Shown here: positions 25,063-33,735 of the stretch, piece after piece
How the letters are laid out: each line of letters opens with the position of its first letter
How positions within the stretch are numbered: position 1 is the first letter of the stretch
Made by a program: the position numbers and the translations under genes
Notes under the pieces: model-generated
Seen by the model: only the letters and a program-made list of their open reading frames with translations
Database searches by the model: none
Told to the model about the DNA's origin: nothing
Source of the DNA: an uncultured Clostridia bacterium
Lineage (GTDB): Bacteria > Cyanobacteriota > Vampirovibrionia > Gastranaerophilales > Gastranaerophilaceae
Direction: 5' to 3'
Length of the DNA stretch: 53,271 bases
Assembly (NCBI GenBank): GCA_945946765.1
Contig: CAMEWS010000006.1
Span: 1 to 53,271 of the forward strand

Positions 25063-25887
25063 ATGAAAAAGTTTATTAAAATTACGGGTTATTTAACAAT
25101 AATTTTGGGGGCAATTACAATGATTGCACCTTTTTTGTGGATGATTTCTGTATCTTTTATGACTGATAGTCAAATTTTTTCACATCCTCCGTCATTTGTC
25201 CCGAAGCCGTTTATTTTGGATAATTATATTCACGTTTTTACAAAACTCCCGCTTGCACGATTTTTTGCAAACAGTCTGTTTGTTGCGCTGACAACAACAA
25301 TATTTCAGGTTTTGTTTTCGGCAATGGCAGGCTATACGTTTGCAAGGTGCAATTTTAAATACAAAGATTTTTTATTTTTTGTATTTTTAATCACAATGAT
25401 GGTTCCGCCTCAGGTAAACATAATTCCTCTATTTTTTGTTATGAAGGAATTGCACTGGATAGACACTTATCAGGCATTAATACTCCCTGGAATTTTTGGC
25501 GGTTTTGGTGTGTTTTTAATGAGACAATGGTTTAAAAACTTGTCTTATGAAATTGAAGATGCCGCCAGAATAGACGGATGTAATTTCTTTGAAATTTTCT
25601 TTAAAATAGCGCTTCCTTTATCAATACCTGCAGTTGTAACTTTGGGATTATTCACATTCATAACAACATGGAACAGTTTTATGTGGCCATTAATTGTTAC
25701 AAATTCAACGGATATTACCACTTTACCCGTAGCGCTGTCACAATTTAAAAGCAGTTTCAGAGAGACCATATTGTGGGGTGATTTGACAGCATGTTCCGTC
25801 ATATTGTCTTTGCCTGTAATCATTATATTTTTATTGGGTAAAAAATATTTTATAAACGATATTTTATCAGGCGGGATAAAAGAATAA
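25063..25887 (+). CDS. Carbohydrate ABC transporter permease (MalG/UgpE type), orphan
   Basis: The 274-residue inner-membrane protein has six predicted membrane helices and the permease EAA loop EDAARIDGCNFFEIFFKIALP, cut here to its core EDAARIDGCNFFEIF. The opening MKKFIKITGYLTIILGAITM and the GIKE-like tail are typical of MalG-type subunits. These permeases pair with a MalF-type subunit, an ATPase and a binding protein for sugar or glycerol-phosphate uptake; none of those is adjacent. TATAAT at 25046-25051 ends 11 nt before the ATG and there is no Shine-Dalgarno site, so the leader is probably only a few bases. Confidence 0.9.
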   Translation: MKKFIKITGYLTIILGAITMIAPFLWMISVSFMTDSQIFSHPPSFVPKPFILDNYIHVFTKLPLARFFANSLFVALTTTIFQVLFSAMAGYTFARCNFKYKDFLFFVFLITMMVPPQVNIIPLFFVMKELHWIDTYQALILPGIFGGFGVFLMRQWFKNLSYEIEDAARIDGCNFFEIFFKIALPLSIPAVVTLGLFTFITTWNSFMWPLIVTNSTDITTLPVALSQFKSSFRETILWGDLTACSVILSLPVIIIFLLGKKYFINDILSGGIKE

Positions 25888-25990
25888 TAAAATATAGTAA
25901 ATTCATGAACAGAATTATCCGCCATGTGGGTAATACTTATTTCAATAAAATCAGTTTACGATTGAAGTCCAAGCAAGGGAAGACTTTTTA

Positions 25991-27427
25991 ATGGAAAAGA
26001 CAAACGGAACGATTTTAATTGTAGACGACAACCAAATGACTCTCGAATTACTTGAAGAAACTTTATCACCGCTAAATTGCAAAATTTTGCCGTATACTTC
26101 TTCAATCAAAGCACTTGAAGAATTAAAAAGTACCGATGTTGATGTTGTTTTGATAGATATTATAATGCCCGAACTTGACGGTTTTTTGTTTATTGAAAAA
26201 TTTATGACAACTCATAAAAATACGGCTGTTGTTTTTGTAAGCGGACATCCTGACTGTAAAAACAAAGCCCGTAGTTACAACATGGGGTCTTATACTTTTA
26301 TTGAAAAGCCTTTTGATGTTGTAGCTTTGCGTGCTCAGATAAATAATATTTTAAAATTGAAAAAAGCAAATGACGAATTGCTTGAAGAAAAAGAAAAACT
26401 CGATTGCATATTTAAATATTCAAGTAATGAAATAATCCTTACGGACACGGATTTTAATATTACCAATCAAAATAATAAAATTCTTACAAAATCAAAAAAT
26501 TGCATGTTGAATTTTATTGACATTCTTACACATAACAAACAGATTGAAGCCGTTAATTCTTTAATCAGATTTGCAAATTCAAAAGATAATCAAACGTCCT
26601 TTAACGTTACGATAAATAATAAAAAATATACTAAAACCATTGTATCCAAAATTTATAAAAACTCACGACATGCCGGTTTTTTGATAATTATGGATGACCG
26701 CAGCGAAGAAGTCAAAATTGAAGAACAAAGAGAGCAGTTTATGGAAACACTCACACATGACCTGACAACTCCCGTAAGAGCGGAGCAAAGAGCATTGGAG
26801 TTGTTGTATAACGGTAGCTTTGGGATGTTACAAAAAGAGCAAAAAGATATAGTAAAAGAAATATTAAATTCTACCCGTTATATGATGCATATGACAAGCA
26901 ATGTATTAACAAAATACAAGCTTGATAACAACAAATTCAAGATTTTTAAAAGAGCTTATTCAATAAAACAGTGCGTTGAATGTTGTCTGGAAAAACTGAA
27001 TTATCTTTTCGAGTTCGAGAATCAAACAGTAAGAGTTAAATGTAATATTAAAGATGATATTTTTAATTTTGACGAACGGGAAATAAAAAGAGTTTTGCTA
27101 AACCTTCTTACCAATGCCTCAGAATGTTCACCCGCAGGCTCTACTATCTATATAAACATAACAAACAAAAACGAAATACTAAAACTGTCCGTAAAAGATG
27201 AAGGACAAGGAATACCTCAAAAATTAATTAAAACATTATTTGATGAAAAATATTGCACAAAAACAAGATTCAAAAAAGTAGGCTCGGGAATGGGGTTGTT
27301 TATTGCAAAAAAAATAATGGAGGCACATAACGGTAATTTGACCGTTGAATCACAAGTCGGGAAAGGTTCAACCTTTACATTGACTTTACCTGTCGAAAAA
27401 CCGGAAAAAGTAAACACTTCAATATAA
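25991..27427 (+). CDS. Hybrid response regulator-histidine kinase
   Basis: The 478-residue protein has an N-terminal receiver domain (VDDNQ at 11-15, phosphorylated Asp56 in VLIDIIMPELDG, Lys at EKPFD), then a PAS-like region of about 120 residues. A HisKA domain follows with His256 in ETLTHDLTTP, then an HATPase domain with LLNLLTNASECSP (N box), DEGQGIP (G1) and GSGMGLFIAKKIMEAH (G2). It has no membrane segment, so it senses or relays inside the cell. The order receiver-PAS-kinase is common in cyanobacterial signalling proteins. GGGAAGA lies 8 nt before the ATG. No DNA-binding regulator is encoded next to it, so its output is unknown. Confidence 0.92.
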   Translation: MEKTNGTILIVDDNQMTLELLEETLSPLNCKILPYTSSIKALEELKSTDVDVVLIDIIMPELDGFLFIEKFMTTHKNTAVVFVSGHPDCKNKARSYNMGSYTFIEKPFDVVALRAQINNILKLKKANDELLEEKEKLDCIFKYSSNEIILTDTDFNITNQNNKILTKSKNCMLNFIDILTHNKQIEAVNSLIRFANSKDNQTSFNVTINNKKYTKTIVSKIYKNSRHAGFLIIMDDRSEEVKIEEQREQFMETLTHDLTTPVRAEQRALELLYNGSFGMLQKEQKDIVKEILNSTRYMMHMTSNVLTKYKLDNNKFKIFKRAYSIKQCVECCLEKLNYLFEFENQTVRVKCNIKDDIFNFDEREIKRVLLNLLTNASECSPAGSTIYINITNKNEILKLSVKDEGQGIPQKLIKTLFDEKYCTKTRFKKVGSGMGLFIAKKIMEAHNGNLTVESQVGKGSTFTLTLPVEKPEKVNTSI

Positions 27428-27444
27428 CACTTTTTTACCTTAAG

Positions 27445-27594
27445 TTAAAGTACTTTAACGGGCTTTTGGTAATAAACATAATTTTTTATAACAGGTGATT
27501 TAGTTTTGTCGTAAAACTTCTCAAAAAACTTATGTAAAGGTTTTGAGGTTTTGTTGTCGGGTTTAACTGTATGGTAAACATGTAAAATATCCAT
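27445..27594 (-). CDS. Possible small protein, 49 aa
   Basis: A 49-codon frame starts with ATG at 27594 (MDILHVYHTVKPDNK...) and ends with TAA at 27445. It is basic (about ten Lys) and Tyr-rich, with no membrane segment. A GAGAGA stretch lies about 16 nt upstream, too far to be a good ribosome-binding site. The frame fills half of the space between the kinase and transglycosylase genes. It may be real or chance; conservation would decide. Confidence 0.4.
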   Translation of the reverse strand: MDILHVYHTVKPDNKTSKPLHKFFEKFYDKTKSPVIKNYVYYQKPVKVL

Positions 27595-27723
27595 AAAATA
27601 TAAAATATCTCTCTCGATTTAACTATACAGACTATGCTATACTTGTTTGCAGAGCACCTTGCTCTTTAGTCCGCTGTTTGGGATATTTACAAAAGAGTTT
27701 AAAATTTTTAGGGGATATAAAAG

Positions 27724-29751
27724 TTGGATTGGAAGAAAAAACTAAAATTCATTGCAATAACAGCCGCATTTGCGGTACTTATACTGATTGTGCTTACAAA
27801 TGTTGTCAAAATGACAAGAGTTACGGATAAAGATTTTACAACATATAAACAGGGATTGACCTTTATAGAACAAAACGATTTTGAAAATGCTTACTTTAAT
27901 TTTGCCAATGTATCAAAAACCTCTGCAATATATGAACTTGCACTTTTAAGACAAGCTTTGTGCGCTGATGAACTCAAGGATTCTCAAACCGCTGTAAAAA
28001 AATACAGACTGTTTATAGAAAAATATCCCGAATCTTTGTTTATACAAAAAGCCTATTACGCACTGGCGCAAAACTATTTTAGAGAAAAAGACTATAATAA
28101 AGCCGAAAAAACTTTTAATGACATAAGAAAAAATTTTAAAGACAGTGAATACAAAACCGCATCGGGATATTATCTGGGTGTTATTTATCAAGAAAGAGCA
28201 AAAGAACAAAAAGACGAAAAAGACATACTTGACAAAAAACAAAAATCAAAAAAATATTTTGAAGAATATCTTACTGACGCCCCTAGCGGTCGTTTTGCGC
28301 TAAATTGCATTGACAATATCAACAGTCTTGATTTGCCTATAACATCAACCGATTATTTTAATGCAGGCAAAGCATATTATCTTAACGGTATGACAAAACA
28401 GGCTTACGAAAACTTTAACAAAGCAAAAATGACCGATGTTTGGGCATATTTAAGTATAATTGCAAAACGTCAGGGAGATTACAAAAAATCAAGAGAACTG
28501 TTTGAGCTTAATTATCCCAAATACAGCGAATTTACGGAAGAAGAATTGTTGCATAACGTATTGGAAAACTATGCCGCAATATATCCGCAAGGTGCAAAAT
28601 CAGGATGGCAAAAAGCATTGAATTTAGCACAACATTCTTCCGCAAAAGGTGAAGATTTTATTTTATACAATCTTTGTAAATATCAAACAGAAAAAGATGA
28701 ATTATACAGACGAATTTACACAGAATTCCCCGAAGGCAAATTTGCCTCAGATGCAGTTGCAAACTTGTTTTGGCAAGCATATCAAAGACGGGATTACCAA
28801 GAAGCAAAACTTCTCGGACAGATTCATATGAAAAACTATGCCAACACTATTGCAGCTCCACGTATAATGTTTTGGATGGGCAAATTGTCCGAAAAAACAG
28901 GCAATCGCCATGAAGCCGCAGGATTGTATCAAAGATTGATTGAAAAATATCCAGATGATTATTATGCATATAGGGCGGACAAATTATTAAACATCAGTCG
29001 TGCGGCAAACTGGAACACAAAACCTTCCCACAAACTTTCGGAAAAACACCCTGATATAGCTTTTCCGTTAAAACACACCACTATCTCCGATGACAGTGTG
29101 TCCTTGATAAATACAATTTTAAAACTTAACGATTACAAACTTCTCGGGGAAATCGAACCAAACAACAAAGCGGTACAAAGCTGGATAAAATACAAAGAAG
29201 GCAAAATTTCAACAGCCGCAATCCTTGCAAGAAATGCTATTGCAGAAGAAGAATTAAAACCTCCTTTCTCGGACTCTTTATACAAAATAGCTTATCCTGT
29301 TAAATATCAAAACTTGATAAACAGTTATTCAAAAATGTACAAATTGGATGCTTTTCTTGTAACCGCACTCATCCGAGAAGAAAGCTATTTTAACCCGAAA
29401 GCAGGAAGTTCGGCAGGAGCAATGGGACTAATGCAACTCATGCCTGCAACGGCATCTTATATTGCCTCGCATACAGGGACGAACTATGCAGGCGCATACA
29501 CGCTTTTTGACCCGCAAACAAACCTAAAACTGGGCTGCGCATATTTAAAACAAATAAAAACTCAGCTATACAACGATGATTTGCTAGCTGTTGCGGCATA
29601 TAACGGAGGCCCTAATTCCGTAAAAAGCTGGACTAAAAAATTGAGTTACAAAAACTTTGACGAATTTATAGAAAACATTCCGTATCCCGAAACAAGGGAA
29701 TATGTTAAAAAAGTCTTCCGCAGCTACTGGGTTTACCTTAATGTATATTAG
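27724..29751 (+). CDS. Soluble lytic murein transglycosylase (Slt-like) with TPR-type repeats
   Basis: The 675-residue protein has an N-terminal membrane anchor (about 8-26), a long helical superhelix with TPR-like units such as NKAEKTFNDIRKNFKDSEY (residues 35-480), and a C-terminal SLT domain. SLT motifs are ALIREESYFNPKAGSSAGAM with the catalytic Glu553, GLMQLMPATA, and AVAAYNGGPNSV. Such enzymes cleave peptidoglycan and form 1,6-anhydroMurNAc during wall remodelling and recycling. The TTG start is supported by AGGGGAT 7 nt upstream and a frame-consistent hydrophobic N terminus. The OppF-type ATPase gene follows at 31 nt; import of wall peptides would be a sensible link, though the ATPase gene seems to have its own promoter. 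Confidence 0.92.
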   Translation: MDWKKKLKFIAITAAFAVLILIVLTNVVKMTRVTDKDFTTYKQGLTFIEQNDFENAYFNFANVSKTSAIYELALLRQALCADELKDSQTAVKKYRLFIEKYPESLFIQKAYYALAQNYFREKDYNKAEKTFNDIRKNFKDSEYKTASGYYLGVIYQERAKEQKDEKDILDKKQKSKKYFEEYLTDAPSGRFALNCIDNINSLDLPITSTDYFNAGKAYYLNGMTKQAYENFNKAKMTDVWAYLSIIAKRQGDYKKSRELFELNYPKYSEFTEEELLHNVLENYAAIYPQGAKSGWQKALNLAQHSSAKGEDFILYNLCKYQTEKDELYRRIYTEFPEGKFASDAVANLFWQAYQRRDYQEAKLLGQIHMKNYANTIAAPRIMFWMGKLSEKTGNRHEAAGLYQRLIEKYPDDYYAYRADKLLNISRAANWNTKPSHKLSEKHPDIAFPLKHTTISDDSVSLINTILKLNDYKLLGEIEPNNKAVQSWIKYKEGKISTAAILARNAIAEEELKPPFSDSLYKIAYPVKYQNLINSYSKMYKLDAFLVTALIREESYFNPKAGSSAGAMGLMQLMPATASYIASHTGTNYAGAYTLFDPQTNLKLGCAYLKQIKTQLYNDDLLAVAAYNGGPNSVKSWTKKLSYKNFDEFIENIPYPETREYVKKVFRSYWVYLNVY

Positions 29752-29770
29752 AAAATTTACAAATAAACGA

Positions 29771-29776
29771 TATAAT
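29771..29776 (+). promoter_or_regulatory. -10 hexamer of a predicted leaderless mRNA (oppF-like gene)
   Basis: Consensus TATAAT ends exactly 6 nt before the ATG at 29783, with no Shine-Dalgarno site. Confidence 0.6.
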
Positions 29777-29782
29777 TAACTT

Positions 29783-30763
29783 ATGCAAAAACTTGTAGAA
29801 ATCAAAGAATTAAACATAAAATACCCGATAACCTCTGATTTTGCCGTTTTAGGCAAAAACAAAGAATACATACATGCCTTAAACAACATAAACCTTGATA
29901 TTTATAAAGGCGAAATTCTCGGGCTTGTAGGTGAATCGGGCTGCGGAAAATCAACTTTGGGCAAAGCCGTTTTAAAACTTCTTTCCCCCGAGTGCTATTC
30001 GCCCGAAGGGTATATGTATTACGAAAATCAAAACATTTTTGATTTAAACAAAAAAGAATTAAAAGCTTTCAGAAAAAAAGCACAGATGATTTTTCAAAAT
30101 CCTTACTCGAGTCTTGACCCAAGAATGACAATATTTTCGCTGTTAAGAGAACCTCTTGTTGTACATGGCATACGTGACAAAAAGATTATTAAAGACAAAA
30201 TACTTGAAATTATTAACCTGACAGGACTTTGCGAAGATGACCTTAAACGCTATCCTCATGAGTTTTCGGGAGGACAACGTCAAAGAATTGCCATTGCAAG
30301 AGCGTTGATTTTAAAACCCGATTTTCTTGTTGCGGACGAGCCGGTATCAGCGTTGGATGTGAGTATTCAGGCGCAAATAATAACGCTGTTAAAAGAATTA
30401 AAAGAAAAATTGAATTTAACAATACTTTTTATTTCTCATGATTTGGGGGTTGTAAAATATCTTTCAGACCGCATTGCGGTTATGTACTTGGGCAACATCG
30501 TTGAACTTGCAAAAACAGATGAACTTTTTGAATCGCCAAAACACCCTTACACTCAGGCATTAATTTCTGCGGTACCGTCTATTCACGAAAAATCGGGAAA
30601 TGAAATAAAATTAACGGGCGACCTTCCTTCACCCAAAAATCCGCCTAAGGCTTGCAAATTCCACACAAGATGCCCTTATGTTATGCAAATTTGTACACAA
30701 AAAGAGCCCGAAATTACAAAGCTTTCAGACTCTCATTATGTAAAATGTTATTTGTGTCAATAA
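29783..30763 (+). CDS. Peptide ABC transporter ATP-binding protein (OppF/DppF type), orphan
   Basis: The 326-residue ATPase has Walker A GESGCGKST, the Q loop FQNPYSSLDPR typical of oligopeptide importers, signature FSGGQRQRIAIARAL, Walker B FLVADEPVSALD and the H loop FISHDLG. Its Cys-bearing C-terminal extension HTRCPYVMQICTQKEPE marks the Opp/Dpp/Nik group. It would energise import of peptides (or nickel) with an OppD partner, two permeases and a binding protein, none of which is in the window. It follows the transglycosylase gene by 31 nt. The ATG is preceded by TATAAT at 6 nt. Confidence 0.93.
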   Translation: MQKLVEIKELNIKYPITSDFAVLGKNKEYIHALNNINLDIYKGEILGLVGESGCGKSTLGKAVLKLLSPECYSPEGYMYYENQNIFDLNKKELKAFRKKAQMIFQNPYSSLDPRMTIFSLLREPLVVHGIRDKKIIKDKILEIINLTGLCEDDLKRYPHEFSGGQRQRIAIARALILKPDFLVADEPVSALDVSIQAQIITLLKELKEKLNLTILFISHDLGVVKYLSDRIAVMYLGNIVELAKTDELFESPKHPYTQALISAVPSIHEKSGNEIKLTGDLPSPKNPPKACKFHTRCPYVMQICTQKEPEITKLSDSHYVKCYLCQ

Positions 30764-30812
30764 AGATTTTTTAACTTTGGTATGTTTAATTTTGAACCGA
30801 AATGCCAACCGA

Positions 30813-31295
30813 TTATTTTCCGTGTTTTAATATTGATTGTTGTTTTGTTGTTGTCATTTCTTCTTTAATTTTTAAATTACCGTTTGCATCAGGACCTATT
30901 ACAAAATAAGACGGAAATGTATCTTTGCCCGTAGAAGCTGTTCTTATACAGGTGATTTTGTAATCATTGCCAACTTTTGTTATTTTTCTTTGGGTATAAG
31001 TGTTTTTATATTTATTTACTTTTGCAAGGTTTGCACCTATGCGCAATTGGTTAAAATACTGTTTTGTTCCAACAACGACACTGACTTTTTTCCCTTGAGC
31101 GTTAATACCTTCTCTTATGATTTTTGCATCGGGTGCATAATAGTTCACAATAGTATCGCTATATGTATTTGCAGCATTGATATATTTGTTAAAAAACGCA
31201 AGAGCTTCATCAGGCGTAGCTGCTTTTACAACATTACCGACAAACAGGCATGCTGACAATAATACCGCACTGAATATAGCCAATATTTTCTTCAT
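30813..31295 (-). CDS. Exported hypothetical protein, possibly NTF2-like
   Basis: The 160-residue protein has a signal peptide (MKKILAIFSAVLLSACLFVG) with two readings: a lipobox LLSAC giving a lipoprotein at Cys16, or signal peptidase I cleavage after VKA at about 25. The mature part has ALAFFNKYINAANTY and TIVNYYAPDAKIIREG, which recall the NTF2-like/SnoaL fold, and ends in a basic tail. AAGGAG precedes the ATG by 7 nt. It converges with the OppF-type gene and lies beyond the terminator of the M48 gene. Function is unknown; the fold assignment is weak. Confidence 0.72.
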   Translation of the reverse strand: MKKILAIFSAVLLSACLFVGNVVKAATPDEALAFFNKYINAANTYSDTIVNYYAPDAKIIREGINAQGKKVSVVVGTKQYFNQLRIGANLAKVNKYKNTYTQRKITKVGNDYKITCIRTASTGKDTFPSYFVIGPDANGNLKIKEEMTTTKQQSILKHGK

Positions 31296-31380
31296 CTAAT
31301 TACTCCTTTAAATGTAATTTAATCTTCACATATTATACAACGAACAAAATAAAGTTTTGTTCACTAAAAGGACAATAAAA

Positions 31381-31405
31381 AAGACAGTGCCAATAGCACT
31401 GCCTT
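31381..31405 (-). terminator. Terminator for the M48-like protease gene
   Basis: On the minus strand AAGGCAGTGC pairs with GCACTGTCTT (one mismatch) and is followed by a T-run. It lies about 195 nt after the protease stop codon; the mosaic repeat fills the space between. Confidence 0.78.
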
Positions 31406-31418
31406 TCTACGTTTTTTG

Positions 31419-31596
31419 TTAAATATTTCATATTGTCAACTGACTCCGACTACTTGTTGAACCTGTGCAAAAAACAAGTTCATTCTTATTAACAAGTTCG
31501 GCACAGGCAACAAGTGCATGGGGTCACTTCCGCAAAATGCTAGACTTGGCGTCATTCGCACTCCATTACACTTCTACAAGCGAAGCCGCCTCAAAC
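31419..31596 (+). repeat. Mosaic intergenic repeat, copy C (short form, 178 nt)
   Basis: Copy C has the AT-rich lead, module 1 (TCAACTGACTCCGACTAC), then jumps directly into module 2 with the inverted repeat CCTGTGC (31462-31468) and GCACAGG (31501-31507), CAAGTGCATGGGGTCAC, and the 3' module ending CCGCCTCAAAC. The variable module and the stem-loop module of copy B are absent; TTCC stands in place of the latter. It ends 2 nt from the stop codon of the minus-strand protease gene. Confidence 0.92.
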
Positions 31597-31598
31597 AT

Positions 31599-32456
31599 TT
31601 AATTTCCTGCAGTTTGCATAAGGCTGTATGCAGAACTCCAAGGATTTGTTGATTTTGCCATGTTTCTTATTCTTTTAAGTTTTGCTTTTTGTAATTTTTC
31701 TTGTTCTTTTTTAGCTTTAGCAAGTTTTTTCTTGTCTGCATTTCTGATTTTTAAATTTGCGTAAATCAAATTTAATGCGCTTTGATAAGAATTTGTTTTG
31801 TAATTTGCTTTAACTGTAGCGGGATAATTGTAATTTGCGTAATCGTAAATATTCATGATTCTTTCTTCGCAAGAAAGATTTGAATCCATCAAACCGCCTG
31901 CAATTGCAACATCGGATTTGTAAACAACGGAAATCAAAGCAAGAGGATTGTATTTTGCTGTTGCAAGAAGGTCAACCGCTGTAATATCAGCCTCTTTGTT
32001 GTTGTCTTTACTTACCTTGTTAGAAGATATTGTTTTTAACAAATCCACTGTTGTAGCCCCTGCTTGTGTTGTAGTGTTCGGATTAAATGTGGAAATTGCA
32101 GTATTCAACACAGAAGATTTTGCATTGTGACCGTTAACAATGTGTCCGAGTTCGTGAGCTATTACAGCGGCAAGCTCGTTATCGTTTTCAACAAACTTTA
32201 AGTCTTGCGCATTGATATATACAAATTGTGTTGTAGCGGCAATATCCGTATTCATATTTTCGTTATCTGTAACTTTGAAAGTTACCGTAGAAGGCATTTT
32301 GTTAGCTTTAACAATATTTTGCCCAATTGTATTAACATGACTAACATTTTTGGTATCGAACCAATTTGTTGATGTATTGTATGATGCGGCATAAACATTT
32401 GCGGGAGCAAAAGCAATCATTGCACCAAATAACAACAACCCTAAAATCTTTTTCAT
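31599..32456 (-). CDS. Exported M48-family-like zinc metalloprotease
   Basis: The 285-residue protein has a signal peptide (cleavage near VYA-ASY at 23) and the zinc-peptidase motif HELGH at 101-105, with a probable third ligand Glu155 in NNKEADITA, as in M48 peptidases (HtpX/Oma1/BepA group). The C-terminal third is a Lys-rich helix. Cell location is likely periplasmic, where relatives degrade misfolded envelope proteins. AAAGGAG lies 8 nt before the ATG. The leader is long (up to about 150 nt) and structured. The stop codon adjoins repeat copy C, and the terminator lies beyond it. The substrate is unknown. Confidence 0.88.
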   Translation of the reverse strand: MKKILGLLLFGAMIAFAPANVYAASYNTSTNWFDTKNVSHVNTIGQNIVKANKMPSTVTFKVTDNENMNTDIAATTQFVYINAQDLKFVENDNELAAVIAHELGHIVNGHNAKSSVLNTAISTFNPNTTTQAGATTVDLLKTISSNKVSKDNNKEADITAVDLLATAKYNPLALISVVYKSDVAIAGGLMDSNLSCEERIMNIYDYANYNYPATVKANYKTNSYQSALNLIYANLKIRNADKKKLAKAKKEQEKLQKAKLKRIRNMAKSTNPWSSAYSLMQTAGN

Positions 32457-32667
32457 ATAAAAATTCTCCTTTCTCCAATTTTTTATATGGTGTGTCTTTG
32501 CTTAAAGACAACAAATAACTCCATCGAGTTTTTATGTATCGGATTAATCAAAATCCGTTAGCTACTATAAGAACTATTATATTTCAATCCAAATAAAATC
32601 AAAGCAAATGTTAAGCTAATGTTTAGCAAATATGACATCAAAAACGTTTTATTATAAAATTATTACT
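32457..32667. promoter_or_regulatory. Divergent promoter region with structured leader of the M48 gene
   Basis: On the minus strand a TATAAT near 32580 would give a leader of about 120 nt holding two perfect 6-bp hairpins: CGGATT-6nt-AATCCG at 32540-32557 and GTCTTT-gctt-AAAGAC at 32495-32510. On the plus strand TAAAAT at 32655-32660 serves lpxK. No known riboswitch class is recognised. Confidence 0.4.
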
Positions 32668-33735
32668 ATGAAAGTATTTTTAACGGAATTTCATTACAAA
32701 AAAAATTTTAACTTTATTGAAAAAATCGGCGCCGGTGTTCTTTATGCACTTTTGGGAATACCTTCGTTAGTTTACCTTGCGGTTGTAAAAACACGAAACA
32801 AAATGTATCGTGAAAAGAAACTCAGAATTTACCGTCCGCACACATATACAATTTCCGTAGGAAATCTCACAACAGGCGGAACGGGTAAAACTCCTATTAC
32901 AGCGGAAATAGCAAACTATTTTAGCAAAAAAGGTGATTACCCCGCAATTCTCTCTCGAGGTTACGGCGGTAAAATTCAAAACAAAGAGGTTAACGTTGTT
33001 TCAGACGGCAAAAAAATCTTTTTTAAAGCAGAAGAAGCCGGAGATGAGCCCGTATGGCTTGCAAAACATTGCCCCAAAACCGCTGTATTGACATGCGCCA
33101 GTCGTGTTAAAGCTGCAATTTTTGCAAAAGACAAACTCCATTGCACAAAACTGATTTTAGATGACGGATTCCAACACCAAAAACTGGGCAGAGATTTAAA
33201 TATTTTGGTTGTGGACTGCGAAAAACAATTCTCCAACAACTGTGTTTTACCTCTCGGTGCTTTAAGAGAGCCTGTATCCGAAATAAAACGTGCAAACAGA
33301 ATTGTTGTCACAAATAAAAATTTTAACGATAAAAAAGCTAAAAATTTTGCCCGATTTTTAAAGAAAAAGTACAACATTCCGACTTTTGTATGTTCAATGC
33401 TGCCTGAAAGCGTATACAATATTAAAACCAAAAAAACGGCTGATGAAACCCAAGCCGCAATTGCTTTTAGCGCAATTGCTCAACCCGAACAGTTTTACAA
33501 GTATCTTCGCCGTTACGATATTATGGCAACAAAGGATTTTCCCGATCATCACATTTATACAAAAGAAGATATTGAAGAATTACGTGCTCTTATGAAGAAG
33601 TATGATGCAAAATACATGATTACTACAGAAAAAGATGCCGTAAAACTGCGAGAAATAACCGATTCAAATACGGAAATATATGCATTAAAACTCAAACCCG
33701 TATTGGATTTGAAAGGGCTTTTAAATGACGACTAA
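32668..33735 (+). CDS. lpxK: Tetraacyldisaccharide 4'-kinase (lipid A biosynthesis)
   Basis: LpxK phosphorylates the 4' position of the lipid A precursor at the inner membrane, giving lipid IVA. The 355-residue protein has an N-terminal membrane-contact helix (about 18-42), the P-loop SVGNLTTGGTGKTPIT at 63-78, LSRGYGG, GDEPVWLA, ILDDGFQHQKL (catalytic Asp region) and the DFPDHH and TTEKDAVK motifs near the end. It is strong evidence of an outer membrane with LPS. ATG 32668 is preferred over an in-frame ATG at 32632 because TAAAAT ends 7 nt before it. It overlaps the next gene by 11 nt, so the two form an operon. Confidence 0.96.
   Translation: MKVFLTEFHYKKNFNFIEKIGAGVLYALLGIPSLVYLAVVKTRNKMYREKKLRIYRPHTYTISVGNLTTGGTGKTPITAEIANYFSKKGDYPAILSRGYGGKIQNKEVNVVSDGKKIFFKAEEAGDEPVWLAKHCPKTAVLTCASRVKAAIFAKDKLHCTKLILDDGFQHQKLGRDLNILVVDCEKQFSNNCVLPLGALREPVSEIKRANRIVVTNKNFNDKKAKNFARFLKKKYNIPTFVCSMLPESVYNIKTKKTADETQAAIAFSAIAQPEQFYKYLRRYDIMATKDFPDHHIYTKEDIEELRALMKKYDAKYMITTEKDAVKLREITDSNTEIYALKLKPVLDLKGLLNDD

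Larger units (their letters stand above)
31296..31598. other. Spacer holding the M48-gene terminator and repeat copy C
   Basis: This 303-nt space has an 85-nt AT-rich promoter region for the exported protein gene, the terminator at 31381-31405 and repeat copy C at 31419-31596. No independent gene is seen. Confidence 0.75.
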
